Origin: JARDZU01 sp963810465
GTDB lineage: Bacteria; Actinomycetota; Acidimicrobiia; Spongiisociales; ZC4RG35
NCBI GenBank assembly: GCA_963810465.1
Contig: CAWENM010000003.1
Location: 1 to 64,000, forward strand
Length of the DNA stretch: 64,000 bases
Reading direction: 5' to 3'
Below the pieces are notes generated by a model. The model had not been told where the DNA came from and searched no databases. It was given only the letters and a program-made list of their open reading frames with translations. Every line of letters begins with the position of its first letter. The first letter of the stretch is position 1. Positions 34,427 to 43,510 of the stretch are shown in pieces. The position numbers and the translations under genes are program-made.

Positions 34427-35542
34427 ATGCGAAGGTGGCTCACCCTGATCGTGGTGCTGCTGGTGTTGGCCGCATGTGGTGGTGGAGGCGCGGCCGACCC
34501 TGAATCCACGGGGACAGACGAAGAGGCCACCGAGGAGGCGAGCTCCGAGGGCGAGACCATGGCCGATTTCTTCGGCTACGGCACCGAGGACCCTGAGGCC
34601 CAGGAGGTCGAATACAGGGAGCAGGAGGCCCGAATCCAGGAGTCGATCCGTCAGTGCATGGCCGAGGCTGGATTCGAGTACCAGCCGGTTATGCCGCCCG
34701 AGGGATCCTTCATGGTGGGTGAGGAGTGGGACGAGGAGGAATACGTCCGCACCCAGGGGTTCGGGATCTCCACCTGGTACGGGAACGAGGAGGTCACAGA
34801 CACCACGATGGTCGAAGAGGAGTGGATCGATCCCAATCAGGAGATGCTCGAGGCTATGTCCGAATCGGAGAGCACTGCTTGGAACGAGGCCCTGTACGGC
34901 ACTCCGGAGCAGCAGGAAGCCGAGATGGAGACGGAGGTCGACCCTGAAACCGGTGAGGAGTATCAGATGATGACCGGGTACGGCCCCGGTTGCAACGGCG
35001 AGGCCTACGAAGCCGAGTACGGCTCGATGGAGGACTCCAACGCTCTGTGGGAGGACCTCCAGCCCGAGATGGACGCCATGTACCAGCAGGTCACGGCCGA
35101 CCCGCGGATCGTCGAGCTCGATCAGGAGTGGTCGGCTTGCATGGCCGAGCGCGGCTTCGAATACGAATCGATGACCGCGATGCAGGAGAGCGTCTACACC
35201 GACTTCCAGACCCGGTTCGACGAGATCGTCGGTCCGAACGGGGGCTACGCCGATCCGTTCGAGGGCTGGACCCAAGAAGAGATCGACGCCTTCTTCGAGG
35301 AGAAGACCCAGGAGGAGATCGATGCCTTCTTCGCCGCGGCCCAGGAGGAATCGGAACAGAATGTCGATATGGAGGCACTCGCTGCCCTCCAGCAGGAGGA
35401 GATCGACCTCGCCGTCGCCGATTACGAGTGCCGCGGCGACTACTGGGAGGTCTATCAAGAGGTGAGCGAGGAGTACGAGGCGGAGTTCATCGCCGAGAAC
35501 AGGGCGGCCCTCGAGGAGATTCGGGCAGCCGAGCAGGGTTGA
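34427..35542 (+). CDS. Acidic lipoprotein, hypothetical
   Basis: 371 residues. Signal peptide with lipobox VLAAC (Cys ~17), so it is lipid-anchored on the outer face of the membrane. The rest is very rich in Glu/Asp. Two internal copies of C-M-A-E-x-G-F-E-Y (RQCMAEAGFEYQP and SACMAERGFEYES) and a third Cys region (DYECRGDYW) suggest a duplicated fold with possible disulfides. A TQEEIDAFFEEK repeat is also present (TQEEIDAFFAAA follows). First gene of a run leading into a MacAB-like efflux system; it may be an extracytoplasmic accessory of that pump (inference). Confidence 0.8.
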   Translation: MRRWLTLIVVLLVLAACGGGGAADPESTGTDEEATEEASSEGETMADFFGYGTEDPEAQEVEYREQEARIQESIRQCMAEAGFEYQPVMPPEGSFMVGEEWDEEEYVRTQGFGISTWYGNEEVTDTTMVEEEWIDPNQEMLEAMSESESTAWNEALYGTPEQQEAEMETEVDPETGEEYQMMTGYGPGCNGEAYEAEYGSMEDSNALWEDLQPEMDAMYQQVTADPRIVELDQEWSACMAERGFEYESMTAMQESVYTDFQTRFDEIVGPNGGYADPFEGWTQEEIDAFFEEKTQEEIDAFFAAAQEESEQNVDMEALAALQQEEIDLAVADYECRGDYWEVYQEVSEEYEAEFIAENRAALEEIRAAEQG

Positions 35543-35575
35543 CGACGTCGACTTGACAGAGGAGAAGCGGGGGCG

Positions 35576-37294
35576 TTGAGACGTAACGTGCTACTTGGGG
35601 GTGTGATAGCCGCCGTGGTGTTGGCTGCGGGTCTCGGATGGTTCTTCGGATCGCAGATTCAGTCCCCGGCCGAGGCCGCCGCTGAGGCCGAGCCACCGGA
35701 GGCCTCGAACATCACAGTCCAAGTCGTGAGCGAGGTCTTGTCGGCCGATGTGATCACCCGCGGTGACATCGTCTACGACGAGCCGGTGTCGGTGGCGCTG
35801 TCCGGATCCTTCGCCGAGACCCCGGAGAAGCTGGTGGTGACCCAGGCGGTGGAGGTGAATTCAGAACTGGCCGAGGGAGCGGTAGCCGTCGAGGTCGTCG
35901 GCCGCCCCGTTTTCCTCCTCACCGGGGAGATCCCGATGTATCGGGACTTGCGCCCCGGGGCAACGGGCGACGATGTGCTCCAGGTGGAGCACGCCTTGGC
36001 CAGGATGGGTTTCTTCGCCGGGGTGCCCGACAATCTCTGGGATCAGGAGACGAGCGCTGCTGTGGCGGCCTGGTACGAGACCGCCGGATACCGACCCAAC
36101 GGGCTATCCGAGGAAGACGATGCCGCCCTTCGCGCCGCCAGGGATCGCGTGACGGCAGGTCAGACGGCAGTCGCTGATGCCGAGCAGGCGCTCCGCGACG
36201 CCAACGCCGGCTCGGGTCAGGCCGCGGTAGCGGGAGCGCAGGCGGAAATCGATGCAGCGAGGGATGCCTGGGGGTTGGCCAACATCGACGCCGACCGGGC
36301 GAATCTCGAGGCTGCTCGGGCCGTGGCATCGGCCGAGCAGCAGCTCGCCACCGCCCAACAGGATCTGGCCAATGGAATGCCCGGCGCGGAGGCAGCGGTT
36401 GCAGAGGCGGCCGGGGCGCTGGAGCAAGCCCAATTCGCTGCGACGCGCACCGCCACCGAGCAGCAGGCGCTGGTGGATGCAGCCATCGCCCGGCTGACAG
36501 TCGCCCAGGCCAGCCTGGCCGATCTACAGAGGGGTGTCGACACCTCGGCGATGAGACGGCAGATCGATGCCGCCCGGGAAGAAGTAGGAGTTGCTCGGGA
36601 TGAGCTGGCTGCCCTCGAGGCCGAACTCGGCACCTGGCTTCCTGCAGGTGAGCTCGTCTTCCTGAAGGCGATGCCGGTCCGGGTGGATCAGGTCGCAGTC
36701 GCCCGTGGATCGGTGATCGACGGCGCATTCATCACCGTATCCGGCTCCGAGCTCGCTCTCCGTTCGTCGGTCGGCGAGCGTGATGCTCCCCGCGTAGAGG
36801 TCGGGATGGAGGTGGAGATCGAGAACCCGGAGACAGGCGGTGTGATCCCGGGTGTGATCGGCTTCAAGGCCGATCGTGCCGGCACCGACGGGGTGCAGCC
36901 TGATCGGATCTATCTGGAGATCACCCCATCGGAGCTGCCCCCGGAGATCATTGGGACCAATGTGCGGGTGACCATCCCGGTCAGCTCGACAGGTGGCGAG
37001 GTCTTGGCCGTTCCTGCCGCCGCCCTCTCCGCCACCGCTGCGGGGGACACCATCCTCCAGGTGGAAGATCAGAATTCGACCCTCCGAACCGTCACCGTCG
37101 AGCCTGGTCTTGCCGCGGGCGGCCTCGTCGAGGTGACTCCCGTCGAAGGCGATCTCGCCGAGGGGGATTGGGTGGTGGTGGGCCGGGAGGGTGCTTCGTC
37201 GGAATCGGGCGGGGACGACGAGACGGGCACGACGACGCCGGCCGAGACCACCGACACCACAGAGCCGACAGAGACCACCGACGGCGAGGCATGA
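35576..37294 (+). CDS. Efflux periplasmic adaptor (HlyD/MacA-like) with peptidoglycan-binding domain
   Basis: 572 residues from TTG 35576, preceded by GAGGAG. An N-terminal membrane anchor (LLGGVIAAVVLAAGLGWFFG) is followed by a peptidoglycan-binding-1 domain near residues 120-170 (DLRPGATGDDVLQVEHALARMGF). An Ala/Gln-rich coiled coil spans ~185-340. Barrel domains typical of membrane-fusion proteins follow (VFLKAMPVRVDQVAV, VEIENPETGGVIPG). The C-terminus is a Thr/Glu-rich tail. ATGA overlap with the ABC ATPase gene. It would couple the ABC transporter to the envelope. Confidence 0.85.
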   Translation: MRRNVLLGGVIAAVVLAAGLGWFFGSQIQSPAEAAAEAEPPEASNITVQVVSEVLSADVITRGDIVYDEPVSVALSGSFAETPEKLVVTQAVEVNSELAEGAVAVEVVGRPVFLLTGEIPMYRDLRPGATGDDVLQVEHALARMGFFAGVPDNLWDQETSAAVAAWYETAGYRPNGLSEEDDAALRAARDRVTAGQTAVADAEQALRDANAGSGQAAVAGAQAEIDAARDAWGLANIDADRANLEAARAVASAEQQLATAQQDLANGMPGAEAAVAEAAGALEQAQFAATRTATEQQALVDAAIARLTVAQASLADLQRGVDTSAMRRQIDAAREEVGVARDELAALEAELGTWLPAGELVFLKAMPVRVDQVAVARGSVIDGAFITVSGSELALRSSVGERDAPRVEVGMEVEIENPETGGVIPGVIGFKADRAGTDGVQPDRIYLEITPSELPPEIIGTNVRVTIPVSSTGGEVLAVPAAALSATAAGDTILQVEDQNSTLRTVTVEPGLAAGGLVEVTPVEGDLAEGDWVVVGREGASSESGGDDETGTTTPAETTDTTEPTETTDGEA

Positions 37295-37977
37295 GCCCTG
37301 GAGCCCCGGTAGTCGAGCTCAAGGACGTCGGACGCACCTTTTCGGCAGGCGATGTCTCTGTGCCCGCCCTCACGGGGGCGTCATTGACGGTCAATCGAGG
37401 CGACTACCTGGCGGTGGTAGGCCCGTCCGGTTCGGGCAAGTCGACGATGCTCAACCTGATCGGCCTCCTCGATCGCCCAACCCACGGGTCCTATCTCTTC
37501 GAAGGTATCGACACCTCGTATCTGGAGGAGGGGCAGCGAGCCGGCCTGCGCAGCCGCCGTATCGGGTTCGTCTTCCAGTCATTCCACCTGCTGGCCCATC
37601 GATCGGTCATCGAGAACGTCATGCTCTCCACGATCTACAACGGCATGCCCCGGGCCGACCGTGTTCCCGCCGCGGAGACCGCCCTCATCCGTGTCGGTTT
37701 GAGCCGACGGATGGACTTCATGCCGACCAGGCTCTCTGGTGGTGAGCGGCAACGAGTAGCCATCGCCCGAGCGCTCGTCACCCGGCCCGCGCTTCTGCTT
37801 GCCGATGAGCCGACGGGCAACCTCGACTCGGCGACGGGCGGCGCCATGCTCGATCTCTTCGACGAACTGCGCGCCGATGGCTTGACACTGATGGTGGTGA
37901 CCCACGACAGCCAGGTGTCGACCCATGCAGAGCGCGCCGTCCATCTTCGGGACGGCCGGATAGTGGAATCGACATGA
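37291..37977 (+). CDS. ABC transporter ATP-binding protein (MacB/LolD type)
   Basis: 228 residues from ATG 37291, which overlaps the adaptor stop. Walker A GPSGSGKST, Q-loop VFQSFHLLAHRSVIENVML, signature LSGGERQRVAIARAL, Walker B LLLADEPTGNLD and the H-loop VVTHD are all present. The Q-loop wording is that of the MacB/FtsE/LolD class. It works with the downstream permease, whose start overlaps by four bases. Confidence 0.93.
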   Translation: MSPGAPVVELKDVGRTFSAGDVSVPALTGASLTVNRGDYLAVVGPSGSGKSTMLNLIGLLDRPTHGSYLFEGIDTSYLEEGQRAGLRSRRIGFVFQSFHLLAHRSVIENVMLSTIYNGMPRADRVPAAETALIRVGLSRRMDFMPTRLSGGERQRVAIARALVTRPALLLADEPTGNLDSATGGAMLDLFDELRADGLTLMVVTHDSQVSTHAERAVHLRDGRIVEST

Positions 37978-39227
37978 CCGACCTCGTTGTCCCGCAGGGG
38001 GTCGCCGAGGTGGCTCCGGCGAGGATGTCACCACGCGACCTCGCCGCGGAGGCTGTCGCCGGTATCTTCGCCCGACCCGGGCGGACGGTGCTCACGGTCC
38101 TCGGAACCGTCCTTGGCATCGGCGCCCTGGTTGCCACTCTCGGTGTCGCCAACACGGCGGGTAATCAGATCGTGGGGCGGTTCGACGAATTGGCGGCGAC
38201 GTCAGTGGTGGTCACCAATGAGCAGGGGTTCTTCGGGGGTGGCGGCGATGTTCGCGCCTCCATCCCTATCGACGCCGAAACCCGCCTCCTCCGACTCAAC
38301 GGGGTCACCGCGGCAGGATCGTTGGGGCCGGTTGACGTTGGTGCGGCCCTGGTGCGTTCGGTGCCCATCCCTGATCCGTTGGCACAGACCGAGTTTCAGA
38401 TCAGTGTCTTTGGGGGCAGTCCGGGGCTTCTGGAAGCGGTCCGGGGAGAGTTGAGCACCGGCCGATGGTTCGATTGGGGCCACACCGATCGGGCGGACCG
38501 CGTCGCAATCCTTGGCACGGGCGCTGCCCAGCGCCTCAATGTGACGAGAGTTGACCAGCAGCCGGTCGTGTTCGTCGGCGACGACGCGTTCGTGGTCATC
38601 GGCATCCTCGACGAGGTCCAGCGTCAACCCGAGTTGCTCAACGCGGTCCTGATCCCGGAGGGGACCGCTCGGGAGATGTACGGATATCAGTCGGCATCCA
38701 CCGTTCAGATCGACGTCGAAATAGGCGCCGCCTCACTCATCGCCGAGCAGGCCCCCGTCGCCCTCTCGCCCGACGAGCCAACCTTGCTCAGGGTCCAGAA
38801 GCCGCCCGAGCCGGAGGACCTGAGACGCGATGTCGAGAGCGACGTCAACGCACTGTTCCTCTTGCTCGGAGGGGTCTCCCTTCTCGTCGGTGCCATCGGC
38901 ATCGCCAATGTCACCCTGGTCTCTGTCCTGGAGCGGGTGGGAGAGATCGGACTGCGTCGGGCCCTCGGGGCGGCACGTCGTCATGTCGCCGGGCAGTTCC
39001 TGATGGAGTCAACCGCTATGGGCCTGGTCGGAGGGATAATCGGTGCCAGCCTTGGCGTGCTGGTGGTGGTGGCCATCTCTGCGGCGCGTACCTGGACTCC
39101 TGTCCTGGATCCGGCTGTCCCGCTGCTCGCACCTCTGATCGGGGCTCTCACCGGCCTCGTCGCCGGTCTCTATCCTGCGTTACGAGCCGCGGCCCTGGAG
39201 CCCGTGGAGGCGCTCAGGTCGGGCTGA
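37974..39227 (+). CDS. ABC transporter permease (MacB/FtsX family)
   Basis: 417 residues with four membrane segments: one near residue 35-55 (AGIFARPGRTVLTVLGTVLGIG) and three C-terminal (LLGGVSLLVGAIGIANVTLVS; MGLVGGIIGASLGVLVVV; LLAPLIGALTGLVAGLYPAL). A large extracytoplasmic domain lies between, the MacB layout. RVGEIGLRRALGAARRHVAGQF is the family's cytoplasmic loop. Likely mechanotransmission-type export of a peptide, lipid or lipoprotein, or drug efflux; substrate unknown. Confidence 0.9.
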   Translation: MTDLVVPQGVAEVAPARMSPRDLAAEAVAGIFARPGRTVLTVLGTVLGIGALVATLGVANTAGNQIVGRFDELAATSVVVTNEQGFFGGGGDVRASIPIDAETRLLRLNGVTAAGSLGPVDVGAALVRSVPIPDPLAQTEFQISVFGGSPGLLEAVRGELSTGRWFDWGHTDRADRVAILGTGAAQRLNVTRVDQQPVVFVGDDAFVVIGILDEVQRQPELLNAVLIPEGTAREMYGYQSASTVQIDVEIGAASLIAEQAPVALSPDEPTLLRVQKPPEPEDLRRDVESDVNALFLLLGGVSLLVGAIGIANVTLVSVLERVGEIGLRRALGAARRHVAGQFLMESTAMGLVGGIIGASLGVLVVVAISAARTWTPVLDPAVPLLAPLIGALTGLVAGLYPALRAAALEPVEALRSG

Positions 39228-39260
39228 CCGGACTACACCCATTCTGGAGCGAAGCGAGCC

Positions 39261-41855
39261 TCAGTCGTCGTCGGGTGGCGCGGTGGTGGTCGGAGCAGTG
39301 GGCGGTGGGGCTTCCTGGAGCACTCCGATAAAGGCCACCATGTCCACAGCGCCCTGGACTGCGGTCGCCGGTGGCGGGTTGGTGTTCACGATGCGTCCCA
39401 CCATGGCCGGATCGGTGGTTCCTGTGTTCTGTTGAACCAGGTTGACCCTGACCCCAGAATCGAGCTCGAACGAGCGGACGATCTCGAGGGCCTCTTCGAA
39501 GGTGAGCCCGGTGAGGTTTGGCAAAGCACCGGCGGGGATCTCTCCGGTGGAGACGTAGATGGTGACGAAGGAACCCTGTCGAACGGTGGCGCCCCCGCCC
39601 GGCGATTGGTTGACCACTATCCCCGCGGGCTCGAGTGACGGAATCGGTTCGACGGAGGCATTCACCTTGGCCTGACGCAGCTCGGCTTCGGCATCGCTTT
39701 CCGTCAGCCCGATGACATTGGGCACAGTCGTGGGCGGCGGCACGAGCCACTTGCTGATGTTGCCAGGCTCTGGTGGGAAGTCGGTCACGGGAAGCCCGGC
39801 ATGGACATAAGTCATGAACTCGGCCCAAATCGGCGCCGGAACCGAGCCACCAAAGACGCGGTCATAATTCTGACCGTTGATGACCACGTTGGTCAGGGGC
39901 ACCTGCTGGGCTTCATATCCAACCCAGACCGCAGTGCTGTACTCAGGGGTGTAGCCGACGTACCAGGCATCTAGATAGCTCTGGTGGGTGCCTGTCTTGC
40001 CTCCCTGGGGGATGCCGATGTTGGCCCGAGGGGCGGTGCCTGACACCGGGACGACCTTCAGGGCCCGGTTGGCGGCGGCGAAGATGGCCGGGTCGGCCAC
40101 CTGAGTTGTCTCCGGCTGGTGCTCGTAGATGGTCTCTCCGGCGCCATTGACGATCTTGGCGACGATGTAATCGTCGGCGTGCATCCCGTAGGTGGCGAAG
40201 TTCGAATAGGCATTGGCCATCTCCTTGGTGCTCACGGCCGAGCTACCCAAGACGATGGAGAGCACAGGGTCGAGGGCGGACTCGTCGATGCCCATGCGCT
40301 TGGCGACGTCGACCACCTTCTCAGGGCCGACCTCGAGCGACAACTGGGCGTAGACGGCATTCACCGAGTTGTACGTGGCCGAGGCCAGGTCGATGACCCC
40401 GAAGGAGGCGCCGGCGTTGCGAACGGTCCAGATGTTGGAGCCGTTGGGGGCACAGGGGAACGGGCACTCGATCTTGATCGGGCTCTTGCCGCTCCAACTG
40501 TGTCCCATCGTGTATCCGTTCTCCAGGGCAGCGATGAGGCCAAATGGCTTGAAGGACGATCCCGGGTTACGACGTCCCTGGACGGCGAGATCGAACTGGG
40601 AGAACTCGAAGGGAAGACCCGACGCCATCACCTTCACGGCGCCGCTCCAGTTGTCGGTCATGGTCATGGCCCCGGTCGGGACACAGGAGTGGGTCTCGGC
40701 GTAGCGGGCGAGGAAATCGTCGGTCTCGTTGGGGAGGATCTCGCGGCACTTTGCGAGGTTCTCCTCGTAAGGCGGCAATGGGAGCCATGTGGCCAGGATC
40801 TCGTTCGCTTTCTGCTGAAGCTCGAGATCGATGGTGGTGAAGACCTGGAGACCGCCTCCTCCTTCGCAGGCGACGTCGTCAGCCGGGCACCCGAAGACTG
40901 CCTTTTTTCGCTCTTCCGGTGAGTCGCCCAGGAAGTCGAACTCGGGATCGTTGAGCAGCTGGCGCTTGACCTCTGCGACCACATGATCGGCCTGGCCACG
41001 CCGCAGGGGGGCCTCGATCACACCGATCGGCTCTTGGGCAGCGGCGCTGGCCTGCGCCTCGGTCACCCACCCGTTCTCCTGCATCTCCCGGATGACCTCA
41101 TCGCGCCGATCCAGAGTCAGCTCCGGCCGGCTGCGGGGGTTGTAGAGGGACGGGTTGCGGACCATCACTGCGAGAGTCGCCGACTCCGCGATCGTGAGCG
41201 CATCCATCGGCTTGTTGAAGAACTCCACAGATGCGGTCTTGACCCCATAGGCCCCAGCCCCGAAGTAGACCGAGTTCATGTAGAACTCGAGGATCCGCTC
41301 CTTGGGGAATCGCCGTTCCACCTCGGCAGAGACAAACGCCTCGGTGATCTTGCGCTGGATGCTCACCTCGGTCCCCACGAAGGCGTTCTTGACGACCTGC
41401 TGTGTGATCGTGGAGCCGCCACGAGTGCGATCGGTGATCAGGTTGTCGATCGCGGCCGACACGATGGCCGAGAAGTCGATGCCCTCGTGCTCGAAGAACT
41501 CGCTGTCCTCTGCGGCGAGGATTGCATAGACCAGGGTCTCGGGGACATCCTCGTAGGCCACCGGCTCGGAGTTGCGACCGTCGTGGAGCTCGGCCAGGAC
41601 CTCACCCGAATCGGCGTAGATGCGACTGACACGGCTCAGGTCCGGAAGGGTGAGCTCCATCGACTTCGTGTCGGGCACCCATTCGTTCTTCACGCCCTCG
41701 AAGGTGCCGTAAGCCGAGTTGGCCCCGAGAAATGCGAAGAGCCCCACCCATCCGGAGAGGAGCAGGGAGATCGATATGAGCGTGGCAAGGGCGCCGAACC
41801 ATCGGCCGCGCCGTTCCCGCGCCTCGATTTGGTGGATCAGCGCTTTTCTGGCCAT
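39261..41855 (-). CDS. Class A penicillin-binding protein with PASTA domains
   Basis: 864 residues. A short cytoplasmic start and one membrane segment (~22-45) precede a GT51 glycosyltransferase domain: AILAAEDSEFFEHEGID with the catalytic Glu (~116), then GGSTITQQVVKN and RKITEAFVSAEVERRFPKERILEFYMN. The transpeptidase domain has GSSFKPFG (SxxK), then KTGTHQSYLDAWYVGY (KTG). Two C-terminal PASTA repeats follow (VPNVIGLTESDAEAELRQ and LPNLTGLTFEEALEIV), then a Pro/Thr/Asp tail. It polymerises and cross-links peptidoglycan. Divergent from the mutase gene across 77 nt. Confidence 0.95.
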   Translation of the reverse strand: MARKALIHQIEARERRGRWFGALATLISISLLLSGWVGLFAFLGANSAYGTFEGVKNEWVPDTKSMELTLPDLSRVSRIYADSGEVLAELHDGRNSEPVAYEDVPETLVYAILAAEDSEFFEHEGIDFSAIVSAAIDNLITDRTRGGSTITQQVVKNAFVGTEVSIQRKITEAFVSAEVERRFPKERILEFYMNSVYFGAGAYGVKTASVEFFNKPMDALTIAESATLAVMVRNPSLYNPRSRPELTLDRRDEVIREMQENGWVTEAQASAAAQEPIGVIEAPLRRGQADHVVAEVKRQLLNDPEFDFLGDSPEERKKAVFGCPADDVACEGGGGLQVFTTIDLELQQKANEILATWLPLPPYEENLAKCREILPNETDDFLARYAETHSCVPTGAMTMTDNWSGAVKVMASGLPFEFSQFDLAVQGRRNPGSSFKPFGLIAALENGYTMGHSWSGKSPIKIECPFPCAPNGSNIWTVRNAGASFGVIDLASATYNSVNAVYAQLSLEVGPEKVVDVAKRMGIDESALDPVLSIVLGSSAVSTKEMANAYSNFATYGMHADDYIVAKIVNGAGETIYEHQPETTQVADPAIFAAANRALKVVPVSGTAPRANIGIPQGGKTGTHQSYLDAWYVGYTPEYSTAVWVGYEAQQVPLTNVVINGQNYDRVFGGSVPAPIWAEFMTYVHAGLPVTDFPPEPGNISKWLVPPPTTVPNVIGLTESDAEAELRQAKVNASVEPIPSLEPAGIVVNQSPGGGATVRQGSFVTIYVSTGEIPAGALPNLTGLTFEEALEIVRSFELDSGVRVNLVQQNTGTTDPAMVGRIVNTNPPPATAVQGAVDMVAFIGVLQEAPPPTAPTTTAPPDDD

Positions 41856-41932
41856 TGAGAGAGATGGACGTCGTAGAGGTCCTGGGAGTTCCCCACCTAC
41901 ACCGAAGGGAACGATGCAAGGATACCCGGTAT

Positions 41933-43495
41933 ATGGGACAAAACCGTCGCACTACCAGCGGCATCGAGATCCAGGTTGTCCATGAGGACCCGGCAGACCC
42001 TATAGCTATCGGTCGCCCAGGCGAGTTTCCTTACACCCGCGGGCCGCATCCGACCATGTATCGGGGGCGTCTCTGGACCATGCGCCAGTACGCCGGGTTC
42101 GGCACGGCGGACCAGACCAATGAGCGATTCCGGGCTCTTCTCGAGGCCGGGCAGACCGGGCTGAGCGTTGCCTTCGACCTGCCTACCCAGATGGGTCTCG
42201 ACTCCGACGACCCTCTGGCATCCGGCGAGGTGGGGAAGGTTGGGGTCGCCATCGACACCATCGACGACATGCGAAGACTCTTCGCCGACATCCCCCTCGA
42301 CCAGGTGTCGACGTCGATGACCATCAACTCCACTGCAGCCATCCTTCTGCTTCTCTACCAGCTCGTCGCCGAGGAGCAGGGCGTCGACTCGGGACAGCTC
42401 AGGGGCACCATCCAAAACGACATCCTCAAGGAGTACGTGGCCCGGGGCACCTACATCTACCCGCCGCGACCTTCGATGAGGCTGGTGACCGACGTGTTCG
42501 CCTATTCGGCCGCCGAGCTGCCGCAATGGAACCCGATCTCCATCAGCGGCTATCACATCCGGGAGGCCGGTTCGACCGCTGCCCAGGAGTTGGCCTTCAC
42601 CATCGCCAACGGGCTCGCCTATGTCAGGGCGGCCATCGACGCTGGTCTCGATGTGGACTTGTTCGCCCCCCGGCTTTCTTTCTTCTGGAACGGGCACAAC
42701 GAGTTCTTCGAGGAGATCGCCAAGTACCGGGCCGGCCGGCGCCTCTGGGCAAGGTTGATGCGAGATGAGATCGGCGCCAAGGACCCGAAGAGCTGGGCGA
42801 TGCGATTTCACACCCAGACCGCCGGGTCCACGCTCACCGCTCAGCAGCCTTTGAACAATGTGGTTCGCACGACAATGCAAGCCCTCGCCGCGGTCCTCGG
42901 CGGAACCCAGTCGCTTCACACCAACTCCTACGACGAGGCGCTCGGTCTCCCCACCGATGAGTCGGCTCTTCTCGCTCTCCGCACGCAGCAGGTGATCGCC
43001 CACGAGTCGGGTGTTGCCGAAACCGTCGACCCACTGGCCGGCTCCTACTTCGTCGAGTACTTGACCGATCGGCTCGAAGAGGCGGCCCAATCGTTGCTGA
43101 CTCGGGTTGAAGAGCTGGGTGGCGCGGTAGCTGCAATCGAGGACGGTTGGATGCAAGCTCAGATCGAGGATGCCGCATACACCGAGGCGAGGCGTCAGGC
43201 CGACGGCTCGAGTGTCGTGGTCGGCGTGAACCGGTACTCCGGGGGTGGCGGTGATGGCATTCCGGTCCTCGATGTCGACCCTGCCCTGGAGGAGGAGCAG
43301 CAGCGACGTCTGTCCGGATGGCGGGCGAGCAGGGCCGAGCCCGCCGTCGAGGCGGCCCTCGATGACCTGGAGGGCCAAGCGGCCGGAGATGGCAACCTCC
43401 TCGTGCCGATGAAAGAGGCCTTACGCCACGGGGCGACAGTCGGCGAGGTGTCCAATCGTCTGCGCACTGTGTTCGGTGTCTACCGTCCGGTGTGA
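41933..43495 (+). CDS. Methylmalonyl-CoA mutase, large (catalytic) subunit without B12 domain
   Basis: 520 residues from ATG 41933; an upstream in-frame start at 41855 adds non-conserved sequence. It is the substrate-binding TIM barrel only: MRQYAGFGTADQTNERF, GLSVAFDLPTQMGLDSD, GTIQNDILKEYVARGTYI, NPISISGYHIREAGSTA and FFWNGHNEFFEEIAKYR. The CoA-ester specificity residues of methylmalonyl-CoA mutase are kept: Tyr53 and Arg171, where isobutyryl-CoA mutases have Phe and Gln, plus the catalytic-site His208. The cobalamin-binding subunit must be encoded elsewhere. It lies next to an acyl-CoA carboxylase that could supply its substrate. Confidence 0.88.
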   Translation: MGQNRRTTSGIEIQVVHEDPADPIAIGRPGEFPYTRGPHPTMYRGRLWTMRQYAGFGTADQTNERFRALLEAGQTGLSVAFDLPTQMGLDSDDPLASGEVGKVGVAIDTIDDMRRLFADIPLDQVSTSMTINSTAAILLLLYQLVAEEQGVDSGQLRGTIQNDILKEYVARGTYIYPPRPSMRLVTDVFAYSAAELPQWNPISISGYHIREAGSTAAQELAFTIANGLAYVRAAIDAGLDVDLFAPRLSFFWNGHNEFFEEIAKYRAGRRLWARLMRDEIGAKDPKSWAMRFHTQTAGSTLTAQQPLNNVVRTTMQALAAVLGGTQSLHTNSYDEALGLPTDESALLALRTQQVIAHESGVAETVDPLAGSYFVEYLTDRLEEAAQSLLTRVEELGGAVAAIEDGWMQAQIEDAAYTEARRQADGSSVVVGVNRYSGGGGDGIPVLDVDPALEEEQQRRLSGWRASRAEPAVEAALDDLEGQAAGDGNLLVPMKEALRHGATVGEVSNRLRTVFGVYRPV

Positions 43496-43510
43496 AGGAA
43501 CGGGAATGAG

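Noticed and set aside
34385..35458. Long minus-strand frame antisense to the lipoprotein
   Set aside because: It is a by-product of the Glu-rich (GAG) codons on the plus strand. The plus frame has a Shine-Dalgarno, a signal peptide and a lipobox.
39228..39260. Terminator between the ABC permease and PBP genes
   Set aside because: The sequence GAGCGAAGCGAG looks symmetrical but does not form a complementary stem.
41897..43378. 493-codon minus-strand frame opposite methylmalonyl-CoA mutase
   Set aside because: The plus strand encodes clear, motif-complete mutase; the antisense product has no recognisable domain.
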